Shown here piece after piece: positions 24,820 to 34,502 of a stretch of 64,000 bases of DNA (position 1 is the first letter of the stretch; each line of letters starts with the position of its first letter). A program made the translations under genes and the position numbers. Source of the DNA: Dyadobacter sp. CECT 9275 (GTDB taxonomy: Bacteria > Bacteroidota > Bacteroidia > Cytophagales > Spirosomataceae); the NCBI RefSeq assembly GCF_907164905.1, contig NZ_CAJRAF010000002.1:2852001-2916000 (forward strand), given 5' to 3'. Below the pieces are notes generated by a model that was not told the origin of the DNA, made no database searches, and worked only from the letters and a program-made list of their open reading frames with translations.

Positions 24820-26523
24820 ATGTTAACCTTAGATCCGACAGATACCAATTTTCATCGTCTTCTTAAACGGCAAATACGAAAATCACTCCCTCCAGAACTT
24901 GCGGAAAACCCTGCATTACAGGACTTTCTGACATCCGTCAACCAGGCTTACATAGAATATCAGGATGATATCGCGAGAGTAGAGCATATCCTTGAGCAGA
25001 GTTCCGGCGAGCTGTTCAAGGCCAATAAGGAACTGACGCGTATCGCCGAGGAAAAAACACAGGAAGCCGCCATTACCAGCAAAAGGCTTGAAGAAGTGGT
25101 TGGCAGTATTTCAGAGGTTTTGGTTCAGCTGGACCGAGAGGGGCACATCAGATACCTGAACAACGCCTGGGAAGTTGTCACGGGATATACAGTTGAAGAA
25201 AGCCTTAATAAAAAATGGGTGGATTTCCCTTTACCTGATGAATCACTGAGTAAGATACAATCCATTTTTGAATCTGAATTACAGAACGTTGACGAAACCA
25301 TCAGGATACTGACAGCCGATCATACCGAGAAGTGGCTGGGCGTATCGCTGAGCCACCACATATCACCGGATAATCAACTCGTCGGATATATAGGCACACT
25401 GGTAGATATTACCTCCCGCAAGGAACAGGAAGCTGAGATCAATCGGCTGGTAGAATGGCTTAACGAATCCGGCGAAGCGGTGCAGGTATCGGATGAAAAC
25501 GGGGTGATACTTTTTGTGAATCATGAAGCAGCCCGTCGCCTCGGCAAAACCAGAGACGAAATTATTGGATCTAATGTCAGTGAAATAGAGAAAATTTTCG
25601 AAGAAGCGGGAGAGTGGGAAACTTACCTGCAAAACCTGCGGAATACCTCCAAAATGATCCTCAGTGGGGTGCATACCCGAAAAGACGGCAGTACCTTCCC
25701 GGTAGAGACCAGTGTTAAATACTATGAAAATAATAACCAGGGATATGTTCTGTCATTCATAAGAGATATAACCGAGCGGGTGGAAGCTGATAAAAAGCTG
25801 AAAGCCTATACCCGTGACCTGGAGCGAATCAACGCCGAGCTAGACCAGTTTGCCTATGTTGTAAGCCATGACCTGAAAGCACCTTTAAGGGCCATCAATA
25901 ATCTTTCGGAATGGATTGAAGAGGATCTGGAAGATATGCTGGGGGGCGATACCAAGGACCAGTTCAGGCTGCTCCGGGGACGAGTGCACCGGATGGAAGG
26001 GCTCATCAACGGCATATTGTCCTATTCCAGAGCTGGCAGGATTAAGACTAATAAGGAAAAATTTATGGTCAAACCTCTGGTCGACGACCTGTGCGAGACG
26101 CTGGCGCCGAGAAAGTTCATCCGGTTTGATGTGGAAGGAGATGAGGCACTGGAAATATTTTCTGAAAAAATAGCACTTCAGCAAATCCTGCAGAACCTTA
26201 TCTCTAACGGAATAAAGTACAACGACAAAGAAAATATAGCCATTTCGATTGGCTGGACAGAAACGTCGGACACGGTTGAGTTCTATGTTAAGGATAACGG
26301 ACCAGGTATCAGCCCCGAATTCCATGAAAGGATCTTCGTCATTTTCCAGACTCTCCAGTCACGCGATGAAGTGGAAAGTACCGGTGTTGGCCTGGCCATT
26401 GTGAAAAAAATCGTGCAGGAAAAAGGCGGAATCATCCGCATCCAGTCCGAAATGGGCAAGTACACGACTTTCTATTTCACCTGGCCGAAAAATGAGTTAA
26501 AAGAAGCAGAATCCCAACAATAA
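24820..26523 (+). CDS. PAS-PAS sensor histidine kinase (FIST-linked)
   Basis: A 567-residue soluble kinase. The N-terminal region (1-85) is helical and coiled-coil-like. PAS1 runs from about 92 to 200 (ISEVLVQLDREGHIRYLNNAW ... GTLVDITSRKEQE) and PAS2 from about 210 to 320. The HisKA dimerisation helix has the phosphoacceptor H350 in AYVVSHDLKAPLRAI. The ATPase domain has an N box at 459-469 (NLISNGIKYND), DNGPG at 492-496 and TGVGLAI at 521-527. No transmembrane segment is present, so the input is cytoplasmic, probably through the FIST protein encoded 5 nt upstream. The helix style resembles cyanobacterial phytochrome-type kinases that use Rcp1-like regulators, and such a regulator lies just downstream. 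Confidence 0.9.
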   Translation: MLTLDPTDTNFHRLLKRQIRKSLPPELAENPALQDFLTSVNQAYIEYQDDIARVEHILEQSSGELFKANKELTRIAEEKTQEAAITSKRLEEVVGSISEVLVQLDREGHIRYLNNAWEVVTGYTVEESLNKKWVDFPLPDESLSKIQSIFESELQNVDETIRILTADHTEKWLGVSLSHHISPDNQLVGYIGTLVDITSRKEQEAEINRLVEWLNESGEAVQVSDENGVILFVNHEAARRLGKTRDEIIGSNVSEIEKIFEEAGEWETYLQNLRNTSKMILSGVHTRKDGSTFPVETSVKYYENNNQGYVLSFIRDITERVEADKKLKAYTRDLERINAELDQFAYVVSHDLKAPLRAINNLSEWIEEDLEDMLGGDTKDQFRLLRGRVHRMEGLINGILSYSRAGRIKTNKEKFMVKPLVDDLCETLAPRKFIRFDVEGDEALEIFSEKIALQQILQNLISNGIKYNDKENIAISIGWTETSDTVEFYVKDNGPGISPEFHERIFVIFQTLQSRDEVESTGVGLAIVKKIVQEKGGIIRIQSEMGKYTTFYFTWPKNELKEAESQQ

Positions 26524-26562
26524 CCCACCGTATATCAGATTGAAAATTTAAATAAAAAGAAA

Positions 26563-26994
26563 ATGTTCACTACAAATCTTGTTCCGATGACCATCCTATT
26601 AGTAGAAGACGATGAAGTCGATATTATGAATGTTAAGCGGGCCTTTAAAAAAAATAATATTTCCAATCCGCTGCAAATCGCTCATAATGGCCTGGAAGCG
26701 CTGGAAGTCCTGCGCGCTCCTGCTACAGACATACCCAAACCGAAAATTGTATTGCTGGACCTCAATATGCCACGTATGGGCGGAATAGAATTTTTGAGGG
26801 AGATCCGGCAAGACCCAGAACTCAGCACATTGTCTGTTTTTGTTATGACAACTTCCAACGAAGATGGTGACAAAATAGATGCATTCAATCTGAACGTTGC
26901 AGGGTATATACTCAAGCCGCTTTCAATGGATCGTTTCATTGCGGCAGTATCCACACTGAACAGTTACTGGACACTCTGTGAATATCCTGAATAA
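26563..26994 (+). CDS. Single-domain response regulator (Rcp1-like)
   Basis: A 143-residue stand-alone receiver. The acidic pocket is EDDE near residue 15-18, the phosphoacceptor is Asp66 in IVLLDLNMPRMGG, the switch Thr lies in VFVMTTSNEDGD and the conserved Lys in GYILKPLSMDRF. The long beta4-alpha4 insertion and DLNMPRM..GIEFL are Rcp1-like. No output domain is present, so it likely shuttles phosphate between the upstream PAS kinase and another protein. It lies 39 nt after the kinase gene. An alternative ATG at 26587 gives a slightly shorter product. Confidence 0.9.
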   Translation: MFTTNLVPMTILLVEDDEVDIMNVKRAFKKNNISNPLQIAHNGLEALEVLRAPATDIPKPKIVLLDLNMPRMGGIEFLREIRQDPELSTLSVFVMTTSNEDGDKIDAFNLNVAGYILKPLSMDRFIAAVSTLNSYWTLCEYPE

Positions 26995-27025
26995 TTATGC
27001 TCAAACTGTCTTTCGGTAATACCTT

Positions 27026-28996
27026 ATGACACCCTTTACGTTGCTGCTTGTCGAAGATGATCACATTGATGCAATGGAATTCAGGCGAGCTATCAAAAAA
27101 AGCCATATCGCTATTGAGGAGATCAGAGTATGTAAATATGCCGAAGAAGCCCTTCAAGTACTGGAAACCTGGGTTCCAAGTTGCGTTTTTATTGATTATC
27201 AACTCCCTAAAACCAACGGACTTGAACTGCTCAGGAAGATAAAAAGCGCCGCACCGCAGCTTCCGGTGATCATCCTTACCTCGCACGGTGATGAAAAGAT
27301 CGCCGTGGAGATGATGAAGGCAGGCGCGATGGATTACATCCCCAAGTCGGAAGTAAATGCTGAAAAACTTTCCAAAATGTTCCATACCATGGAACGTATG
27401 AGGGAGGTAGAAAAGCAGCGGCAGCAAGCCCGGCAGGAACTTGCCGAGAAAGAGGAATTCATTGACAAAGTTGCTTTACTTTCTCCCAATATCATTTATG
27501 TCATTGACATAGAAAAATGGACTAACATTTTTCACAACAAGCAAATATGGACGATACTGGGTTACAACAGCAACGAGCTATCTGATAACGATAAAAATAT
27601 TTTTTCCCTGATTATCGACAATCAGGACAAAATGCTTTTCCAGAAACATTATCATTTTATCAGACATTCTCTTCAGGATGGCGAAGTATTGGAAAAGGAA
27701 TTCAGACTCAAACACCGGGATGGTTCCGAAGTCTGGATTATTACACGGGAAGTACCCTTCCGGCGCAGCGAGAATGGCGAGGTGAAAGAGGTTTTAGGAA
27801 CAGCCATTGACATCACCAACCGAAAAATGGCCGAACGGGAGCTGATACAGGCAAAAAAAGATGCCGAGCAGGCTGCAAAGATCAAGTCAGACTTCCTATC
27901 TACCATGAGCCACGAAATCCGTACGCCCATGAATGCGATCATCGGATTTACCGACCTGCTGCTGACCGGTAATTTATCTGTGCAAGACAAACAGCACCTT
28001 AATACAATCAAATATTCTGCTGATAACCTGATGGTTATCCTGAACGACATTCTGGATATATCAAAGATCGAAGCAGGGAAGTTCAGTCTGGAAAATTTCG
28101 AATTCGACCTGCGCGAGAAACTGGGCTTCCTCTACAGGACTTTCGAGCTTAAAGCGTTGGAAAAGGGTATCAAACTTATATTTGATATTGATGAGAACAT
28201 TCCGGAAATACTGATTGGAGATGCCTATCGCCTGAATCAGATTCTGATTAACCTGCTTGGGAATGCCCTTAAGTTTACGTCCGAAGGTTTTGTCAATCTT
28301 TCGGTGCTGCTGACAGACGAATCCGAAGAGGAAATTCATTTAAAAATCAGCGTCCGAGACTCCGGTATAGGAATATCCGAGGACAATCTGAGCCTCATTT
28401 TCGAAAGTTTTTCCCAGGCACACAATAACAATGCATCCAAGTATTTTGGCGGCACTGGCCTTGGCCTGAGTATCACCCGCAAAATTACCGAGCTCATGCA
28501 GGGTGAAATCACCGCTGAAAGTGAGCTGGGCGTGGGCAGTAATTTTTGCGTATCGCTTCCCTTCAAAAAAGGATTGCCTGCACCTGCTGCTGACTCCGCC
28601 AATAAAAACGCTCCTTTTTCCCTTCAAGGTTACAGTGTGATAGCAGCTGACGATATTTTAGCTAATCAGCTTTTACTCAGGCATTTGTTAAAAAAATGGG
28701 ATGCCGATTTCCAGATCTGCAGCAATGGGAAGGAAATGCTGGACGCGCTGAAACTGCGCTCCTATGACCTCATACTCATGGATTTGCAAATGCCCGTCAT
28801 GGATGGTATTACCACCATGCAGGTCATCCGTGAGTCCTTTCCCGGGCTGGCTGCAACGCCTGTTATTGCTTTCACAGCGGATACGTTTGCGCAAACGACC
28901 CAGGAGATCATAGATTGCCATTTCGATGATTTTGTGACAAAACCTTTCAAAATTGATGAGCTTAGCTCGGTGATTCGCAAACAACTCGCTTTGTAA
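27026..28996 (+). CDS. Hybrid histidine kinase REC-PAS-HisKA-HATPase-REC
   Basis: A 656-residue soluble hybrid kinase. REC1 (1-125) has Asp57 in CVFIDYQLPKTNG. PAS is at about 145-265 (ends GTAIDITNRK). HisKA has H296 in TMSHEIRTPMNA. The ATPase domain has an N box LLGNALKFT (410-418), DSGIGI (445-450) and GGTGLGLSI (475-483). REC2 (535-656) has Asp586 in LILMDLQMPVMDG and the Lys in FVTKPF. Both receivers keep their acidic residues and look active. Having receivers at both ends suggests it can accept phosphate from the upstream kinase or regulator and pass it on. It is the last gene of the operon, 31 nt after the regulator, and a terminator follows. Confidence 0.92.
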   Translation: MTPFTLLLVEDDHIDAMEFRRAIKKSHIAIEEIRVCKYAEEALQVLETWVPSCVFIDYQLPKTNGLELLRKIKSAAPQLPVIILTSHGDEKIAVEMMKAGAMDYIPKSEVNAEKLSKMFHTMERMREVEKQRQQARQELAEKEEFIDKVALLSPNIIYVIDIEKWTNIFHNKQIWTILGYNSNELSDNDKNIFSLIIDNQDKMLFQKHYHFIRHSLQDGEVLEKEFRLKHRDGSEVWIITREVPFRRSENGEVKEVLGTAIDITNRKMAERELIQAKKDAEQAAKIKSDFLSTMSHEIRTPMNAIIGFTDLLLTGNLSVQDKQHLNTIKYSADNLMVILNDILDISKIEAGKFSLENFEFDLREKLGFLYRTFELKALEKGIKLIFDIDENIPEILIGDAYRLNQILINLLGNALKFTSEGFVNLSVLLTDESEEEIHLKISVRDSGIGISEDNLSLIFESFSQAHNNNASKYFGGTGLGLSITRKITELMQGEITAESELGVGSNFCVSLPFKKGLPAPAADSANKNAPFSLQGYSVIAADDILANQLLLRHLLKKWDADFQICSNGKEMLDALKLRSYDLILMDLQMPVMDGITTMQVIRESFPGLAATPVIAFTADTFAQTTQEIIDCHFDDFVTKPFKIDELSSVIRKQLAL

Positions 28997-29024
28997 AAAA
29001 CCCATTGAGACCTCCGGAATTTCG

Positions 29025-29059
29025 GCCGCCATTACAAGTTAGTGGTGGCTTTTTATTTT
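29025..29059 (+). terminator. Terminator of the FIST/histidine-kinase operon
   Basis: Ten-pair stem, arms 29025-29034 and 29040-29049, including two G-U pairs, with a 5-nt loop, followed by a T-rich tract (29050-29058). It lies 29 nt past the hybrid kinase stop. Confidence 0.7.
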
Positions 29060-29244
29060 CGGATATTCCATGCATGACAACAAATAAGGGTATCCGGAAA
29101 AATAGGTACCAATGAAATGGCAAAGAATAACTTCCTGCCGTCGGAAAAATTTAGAATCCAACGGGATTAATTATCAAAAGTATCAAACAATGACTACTTT
29201 TATGATATTAAAAATATCATTTAAAAGATATCCGTGGAAGAGGT

Positions 29245-30504
29245 ATGTCGGAACGACTTCATGAAAAACTTCAGATTCTTGCAGACGCAGCTAAGTATGA
29301 CGTATCCTGTTCGTCCAGTGGGAGCAACAGAACAAATCATAATAAAGGCCTAGGAGAGGCAACCGGAAGCGGCATCTGCCATACCTATACAGAAGACGGC
29401 CGCTGTGTTTCGCTTCTTAAAATTCTGCTCACCAATCACTGCATTTTTGATTGTGCCTACTGTGTCACCCGAAAAAGTAATGACATCAAAAGGGCCGCAT
29501 TTTCGGTTCAGGAGGTGGTGGATCTCACTATGAATTTCTATCGAAGAAATTATATTGAAGGATTGTTTCTCAGCTCCGGTATCTTCAAAAATGCCGATTT
29601 CACGATGGAACGGCTGGTTTCCGTTGCCAAAAAATTACGTACAGAGAATAAGTTCAATGGTTATATCCACCTCAAAACCATCCCCGGAGCCAGTGATGAG
29701 CTGATGCATGAGGCCGGATTATATGCAGACCGGCTCAGTGTTAATATTGAGATTCCAACAGAAAGCGGACTTAAACTGCTGGCTCCTGACAAGAATATCA
29801 AAGACATGATTGAACCGATGAATTACCTGAAAAAGGAAATCATCCGGACAAAGGAGGAGTCCCGGATCTTCAAGTCTGCACCACTTTTTGCGCCAGCAGG
29901 GCAAAGTACGCAAATGATCATCGGGGCGAGTGGCGAGAGTGATAAAGATATTATGCATACAGCGCATAAATTCTACACAGGCTTTAATCTGAAAAGGGTT
30001 TATTATTCAGGTTATGTACCCATCAGTAACGATACTCGCCTGCCAGGGCTTGGCAGCGAGGTACCCGTTTTAAGAGAGAACAGATTATACCAGACCGACT
30101 GGCTGATGCGGTTCTATGGATTCCAGGTACAGGAACTGCTCAATGAAAAATACCCGAATCTTGATCCTGAAATTGATCCTAAGCTGAGCTGGGCTTTAAG
30201 AAACATGGGTTACTTTCCTGTAGACATTAATACTGCTGATTTACAACTCATTCTGCGGGTTCCGGGAATAGGGCTGCAATCGGCACAGAAAATAATAGGT
30301 GCCAGGCGTTTCAACCGTCTGGGTTGGGATCATCTCAAAAAAATAGGTATTGCGGTCAACCGGGCAAAGTACTTTATCATTTGTAACAGCCCGGCAGCAG
30401 ACCGTAAAGACTATACCGAAGCCAAAATCCGACAGTTTATTCTCAGCGAGTCACGAAGCAAGTTCTTGAAAAATGGAGGCCGTCAATACAATCTATTCGG
30501 GTAG
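29245..30504 (+). CDS. Putative DNA modification/repair radical SAM protein (TIGR03916 type)
   Basis: A 419-residue radical SAM enzyme. The [4Fe-4S]-binding CX3CX2C is C66-C70-C73 in NHCIFDCAYC, preceded by the family segments SSGSNRTN and GSGICHTYTEDGRCVSLLKILLTN. Further family features are YIEGLFLSSGIF and HLKTIPGAS in the barrel, and a C-terminal helix-hairpin-helix (LRVPGIGLQSAQKII, about residues 332-347) that suggests nucleic-acid binding. The family is linked by genome context to uracil-DNA glycosylase-like proteins, but its reaction is not established. The downstream partner gene overlaps its 3' end by 32 nt, as expected for this conserved pair. Confidence 0.88.
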   Translation: MSERLHEKLQILADAAKYDVSCSSSGSNRTNHNKGLGEATGSGICHTYTEDGRCVSLLKILLTNHCIFDCAYCVTRKSNDIKRAAFSVQEVVDLTMNFYRRNYIEGLFLSSGIFKNADFTMERLVSVAKKLRTENKFNGYIHLKTIPGASDELMHEAGLYADRLSVNIEIPTESGLKLLAPDKNIKDMIEPMNYLKKEIIRTKEESRIFKSAPLFAPAGQSTQMIIGASGESDKDIMHTAHKFYTGFNLKRVYYSGYVPISNDTRLPGLGSEVPVLRENRLYQTDWLMRFYGFQVQELLNEKYPNLDPEIDPKLSWALRNMGYFPVDINTADLQLILRVPGIGLQSAQKIIGARRFNRLGWDHLKKIGIAVNRAKYFIICNSPAADRKDYTEAKIRQFILSESRSKFLKNGGRQYNLFG

Positions 30505-31270
30505 GCCTGTCGCCGTTTGTTACGACGGCACCTGGCCAGGTTTGCTCACTGCCGTTTTTGAAACTTTCGCAAAAAAATGGCAGGTAACTTCCTTTCAGGT
30601 GCACGGCAGGGAATGCCAAACGAATTTCCTTGCTGAAAAGGCAGACGTTATTTCCGATGACGAAAAAGCAGCAAGGGTGTGGCAAGGGCTCCGCCGAAAA
30701 GTACCTTCGGAGAATTGTATACAGTTGTACCGCTGCTTTTTATCGGAAATGAAGGGAGTGGAGCTTACCATACTTTCATGTGTACAATTTTATTTCTCCG
30801 GGGCAGAATCTCCGCACCAGGCATACGGACATCCTGATGTGCTGAAAATAAACCAGATTTCTAAAATGGTATACCGGGAAAAACACCGGATGGAAGCCTT
30901 CGTAAGGTTCCAGCGTACTTCGGACGACCTCTATTATGCCGTTATCGAGCCCGATTTTGATGTAATACCACTCCTAAGCAAGCATTTTGAAGAACGCTAT
31001 GCAGATCAAAACTGGCTGATTTATGATATCAGACGTAAGTATGGGATTTATTATGATCAGGAAAAAGTATCGGAAATAATACTGGATCTCAAACAGGAAA
31101 CCCATACTTCCTGCAACTTCCGGAATATACTTCACGATTCGGAACCGTTGTACCAGGGATTGTGGAAAGATTATTTCAAACATGTAAATATTCCCTCGCG
31201 CCGGAACATCAAATTACATTTGCAACACGTCCCTAAACGATACTGGAAGCATCTGGTCGAAAAAAAATAA
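30473..31270 (+). CDS. TIGR03915/DUF4130-type predicted DNA repair partner
   Basis: A 265-residue partner of the radical SAM protein. The N-terminus (VAVCYDGTWPGLLTAVFETF) and the middle (VYREKHRMEAFVRFQRT, YAVIEPDFDVIPLLSKHFEERYADQNWLIYDIRRKYGIYYD) match the TIGR03915/DUF4130 family. The final part (LWKDYFKHVNIPSRRNIKLHLQHVPKRYWKHLVEK) is basic, consistent with nucleic-acid contact. In other lineages this domain can be joined to a uracil-DNA glycosylase domain; no such domain is present here, so it ends as the short form. Translation is coupled by the 32-nt overlap with the upstream gene. It is convergent with pdeM. Confidence 0.87.
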   Translation: MEAVNTIYSGRPVAVCYDGTWPGLLTAVFETFAKKWQVTSFQVHGRECQTNFLAEKADVISDDEKAARVWQGLRRKVPSENCIQLYRCFLSEMKGVELTILSCVQFYFSGAESPHQAYGHPDVLKINQISKMVYREKHRMEAFVRFQRTSDDLYYAVIEPDFDVIPLLSKHFEERYADQNWLIYDIRRKYGIYYDQEKVSEIILDLKQETHTSCNFRNILHDSEPLYQGLWKDYFKHVNIPSRRNIKLHLQHVPKRYWKHLVEKK

Positions 31271-31297
31271 GACATGGATGACGATACAACAAGAGAC

Positions 31298-31942
31298 TCA
31301 CAAACCCAGCGGGAAAATTTTGTGCTCCGTTAACAGATATATCTGCCTTTCGGCGGTCATTTCTACGCCAAACCCTCCTGTAAAAACACCGAAACTGGGA
31401 ACAATAGCCTGATGCGGATCCACCACAAAACAAGGCAGCCTCAAACTTTGCCTTCCCTTTCCATACGTTTTAAATACCGGATGAACATGCCCGGCAAATA
31501 CAAATTTTCCAGGGTCAGGCTCTAATTTTGGATGATGGGTAAAGACAAAATTGTCCTCTTCGTAATCGCTTTTGTAAACCTGTAAATCTGTTTCAAGAAA
31601 CATGCTCAGCGGGAGAATATCATGATTCCCCACCACAATAATCATTTCAATATAATGATGCTCAGCCCTCCATAACCGGAAGGTATCCCATTCGGAATTG
31701 TACTGGCTATGAAACAGATCTCCCAGGAAAATAATACGGCCTGCTCCGGTATGATGTACGATCTCATTAAGCCGGTCGAAATTATTGTCTGCTGCAAGGT
31801 TTGGAATGGCAATTCCTTCCTTTCTAAAATGAGTGATTTTCCCCAGATGCAGATCTCCGATCAGTAGTGTCTGTGTCTCTTCCCAAAATATGGCCCTTTG
31901 TGTCAGTAGTAAAAAGTGATTCCCTTTAATTTCAATCTGCAT
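31298..31942 (-). CDS. pdeM: Ligase-associated DNA damage response endonuclease PdeM
   Basis: A 214-residue calcineurin-like metallophosphoesterase. Metal-binding motifs are GDLHLGK (D30, H32), FLGDLFHS, VVGNHDIL, FTHHP and FAGHVHP, all in the expected order and complete. Length is normal. It belongs to the ligase-associated DNA damage response set and is encoded directly downstream of the helicase, overlapping its stop by 11 nt, so translational coupling is likely. It probably trims or cleaves DNA ends for the linked ligase. The fold is firm; the specific DNA substrate is inferred. Confidence 0.9.
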   Translation of the reverse strand: MQIEIKGNHFLLLTQRAIFWEETQTLLIGDLHLGKITHFRKEGIAIPNLAADNNFDRLNEIVHHTGAGRIIFLGDLFHSQYNSEWDTFRLWRAEHHYIEMIIVVGNHDILPLSMFLETDLQVYKSDYEEDNFVFTHHPKLEPDPGKFVFAGHVHPVFKTYGKGRQSLRLPCFVVDPHQAIVPSFGVFTGGFGVEMTAERQIYLLTEHKIFPLGL

Positions 31943-34394
31943 TACTGTATTGATTTATCATTTTCCGGACGCGGTCTTCCAGCTTTTCCGAGGTTAACTG
32001 TTCGCGCAGCCTGTCCACCATGATAGGGAACGAAAACGGCGTGGGCTTTTTCGTTTTTTTGATGATTATTTTTTGCGTGGCGATTCTGGCCAGGGCGGTA
32101 CGCATCCTAACTTCTTCCAGCTGGTAGGTGAGCACTTCCTGATATGCCTGTTTGATCAGCAAATTATTATCTTCATATTTACTCATCACCGTAAACAGCA
32201 GTGAGGTAGAAGCCTGTAACTGTCTTGTTTTCATATACTTACCAGGATACCCCTGAAACATCAGTCCGGCAATAGCTGCTATTTCCCTGAATTTGCGTTT
32301 CGCCATCTCAGTAGCATTCACACTTTGGTATATATCATCAACCAGGTGATCCATTGAGAAAAGGTCCGTCTGCGCCATGATCTTTTCCATATCCACATAC
32401 TGGTCGCTCAGCAACTCAAATCCATAGTCATTCATCGCCACGGAAAAGGTAATCGGCGATAATTTACTGATCCTGTAAGCAAGGATGATAGACATTCCTT
32501 CATGTACCAGGCGGCCTTCAAAGGGGAAAATAAAGATATGATGCCCTTCCCTGGTCTCACATTGTTCAATCAGCAGCTCTGAGGTCTGAGGGATAAGGGA
32601 TAGTTCGTTCTGTAGCGCCAGCAAAGGCTTAAGTTTCGCCAATTCCCTTTCTTTCAGCGGATTTTCAATGGCATCTGATAGCCGGTCACGTATAAAAGCC
32701 GACAGCTGCGAGGATAACGGCATCCTTCCGCCCGCCCATCTTACCAAAAATCCTTTTTTTCCCTCGGCCTTTTTTACTGTGACGGTCATTTCATGAATGC
32801 GTACGAATTCCACACTCATCCCCGCGAAGAAAAACACATCTCCTGCCTTCATCCTGGTAACGAAAGATTCTTCCACCGAGCCGAGGTACTTCCCATGCTG
32901 AAATTTGACTTTCAAAGCCGTATCTGAAACAATAGTACCCATGCTCAACAGGTGGCGGTGCGCCGTCCGCCGACTGCTTACGACATAACGCCCATTCAGA
33001 TGCTCCACTTTTTTGTATTCGTCGTAAACAGTCAGAGACGGACTTCCCGTGGTGATATACCCCAGCAGCCACTCCCACTCCTGGCGGTTGATCAGCTGAT
33101 AGCCGTAACAATTGCGGACTTCTTCATACAGTTGCTTTTCTTCAAAACCTTCCCCCACCGCCAGGGTGATCATCCACTGCGCCAGTACGTCAAAAGCATG
33201 AATGACCGGTGGGCGGTCTTCGATAATTTGTTTGTCAACCCCGTCGCGCAGGGAAACGGCCTCAATGAGTTCCAGAGCGTTCGTCGGGCAGAAGTAAATC
33301 TTGCTGGCTACTCCGGGCCGGTGCCCACTTCTTCCCGCCCGCTGGATAAAACGCGCAATACTTTTGGGACTACCTACCTGAATAACAGTATCTACCGGCC
33401 TGAAATCCACACCCAAATCCAAACTTGCGGTACAGATAACCAGTTTCAGCCTTTCTTCATGCAAAGCTTCTTCCACCCAATCCCTAATTTCCCTGTCCAG
33501 TGATGCATGATGCAGCGCCATGATCCCCGCAAATTCCGGGTATTTTTCAATAATTGTCCTGTACCAGATTTCCGTCTGCGAGCGGGTATTGGTAAAAATC
33601 AAAGTGGTTTGGCTCCTGTTAACGATTTCCACCACCTTATCCACCAGCCTGATCCCCATGTATCCTGCCCACGGAAGTGTTTCCACCTTTTCGGGAATAA
33701 TGCTTTCGACCAGAATTTTCTTATCCGTATTGGCTTTAATGATTACAGAATCCTCCGCATTGAAACGCATCCCCAGCAACACCTGCTTGGCCTCTTCCAG
33801 ATTACCTATCGTTGCGGATATCCCCCAGGTTTGCAAAGCCGGATTGATACTTCTTAACCTGGCCAGCGCGAGTTCTGTTTGCGTTCCCCGTTTGCTGCCC
33901 ATCAGTTCATGCCATTCATCCACGACCACCGTATGCAAGTTCTTAAAAACTTCCGAACTGTTTTTTTGCGCGAATAATATGTGCAGGCTTTCCGGGGTAA
34001 TCAGCAGTGCTTCCGGCATTTGCTTTTTCTGACTGGCCCTTTCCCTGGTGCCCGTATCACCGGTACGAATCCCTACCCGCAGCGTAAGGTTCATTTCCAA
34101 CGCCGCCATTTCCATATTCCTGAACAAGTCCTTGGATAACGCACGCAAAGGTGTAACCCACAAAATTTGCAGGCCCTTGCTTTTTTTTGAAGGACTCCCG
34201 GACAAAGAATTGATGTAACGGATCAAGATCGGTATCCATAGAGAATAGGTCTTGCCGCTTCCGGTAGGAGCATTAACGATACCGCTTTTCCCCGCAAGAT
34301 ATGCCGCGGCCGCCTCTTTCTGAAAGGCTGCCCATTTCCAGTTTTTTTGCTTAAACCACTGTTCTGCAGCGATATGTCCGCGGGATTTTGCCAA
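31932..34394 (-). CDS. Ligase-associated DEXH box helicase (Lhr-like)
   Basis: An 820-residue superfamily 2 helicase of the Lhr core type. Walker A is APTGSGKT at residues 42-49, motif Ia includes WVTPLRALSKD, motif II is DEWH at 159-162, and motif VI lies in IARFIQRAGRSGHRPG. The C-terminal half has the Lhr winged-helix/beta-barrel organisation (MSVEFVRIHEM, GEGF, IFPFEGRLVHEGMS). An in-frame TAG lies just upstream and no ATG precedes Walker A, so translation must start at TTG 34394 or another rare codon. It is third in the ligase-associated operon. It is expected to unwind damaged or modified DNA/RNA hybrids at ends to be processed. Confidence 0.92.
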   Translation of the reverse strand: MAKSRGHIAAEQWFKQKNWKWAAFQKEAAAAYLAGKSGIVNAPTGSGKTYSLWIPILIRYINSLSGSPSKKSKGLQILWVTPLRALSKDLFRNMEMAALEMNLTLRVGIRTGDTGTRERASQKKQMPEALLITPESLHILFAQKNSSEVFKNLHTVVVDEWHELMGSKRGTQTELALARLRSINPALQTWGISATIGNLEEAKQVLLGMRFNAEDSVIIKANTDKKILVESIIPEKVETLPWAGYMGIRLVDKVVEIVNRSQTTLIFTNTRSQTEIWYRTIIEKYPEFAGIMALHHASLDREIRDWVEEALHEERLKLVICTASLDLGVDFRPVDTVIQVGSPKSIARFIQRAGRSGHRPGVASKIYFCPTNALELIEAVSLRDGVDKQIIEDRPPVIHAFDVLAQWMITLAVGEGFEEKQLYEEVRNCYGYQLINRQEWEWLLGYITTGSPSLTVYDEYKKVEHLNGRYVVSSRRTAHRHLLSMGTIVSDTALKVKFQHGKYLGSVEESFVTRMKAGDVFFFAGMSVEFVRIHEMTVTVKKAEGKKGFLVRWAGGRMPLSSQLSAFIRDRLSDAIENPLKERELAKLKPLLALQNELSLIPQTSELLIEQCETREGHHIFIFPFEGRLVHEGMSIILAYRISKLSPITFSVAMNDYGFELLSDQYVDMEKIMAQTDLFSMDHLVDDIYQSVNATEMAKRKFREIAAIAGLMFQGYPGKYMKTRQLQASTSLLFTVMSKYEDNNLLIKQAYQEVLTYQLEEVRMRTALARIATQKIIIKKTKKPTPFSFPIMVDRLREQLTSEKLEDRVRKMINQYSNAD

Positions 34395-34502
34395 TTGGTT
34401 CTAAATAATTGTTTGTCAGATCAGTTTTAACCTGAGATACAAAATTGATCGGCCGTAAAACTCCGGCCAGCTTCTCTTCTTTTTTACACTCCGTATTCCC
34501 CG

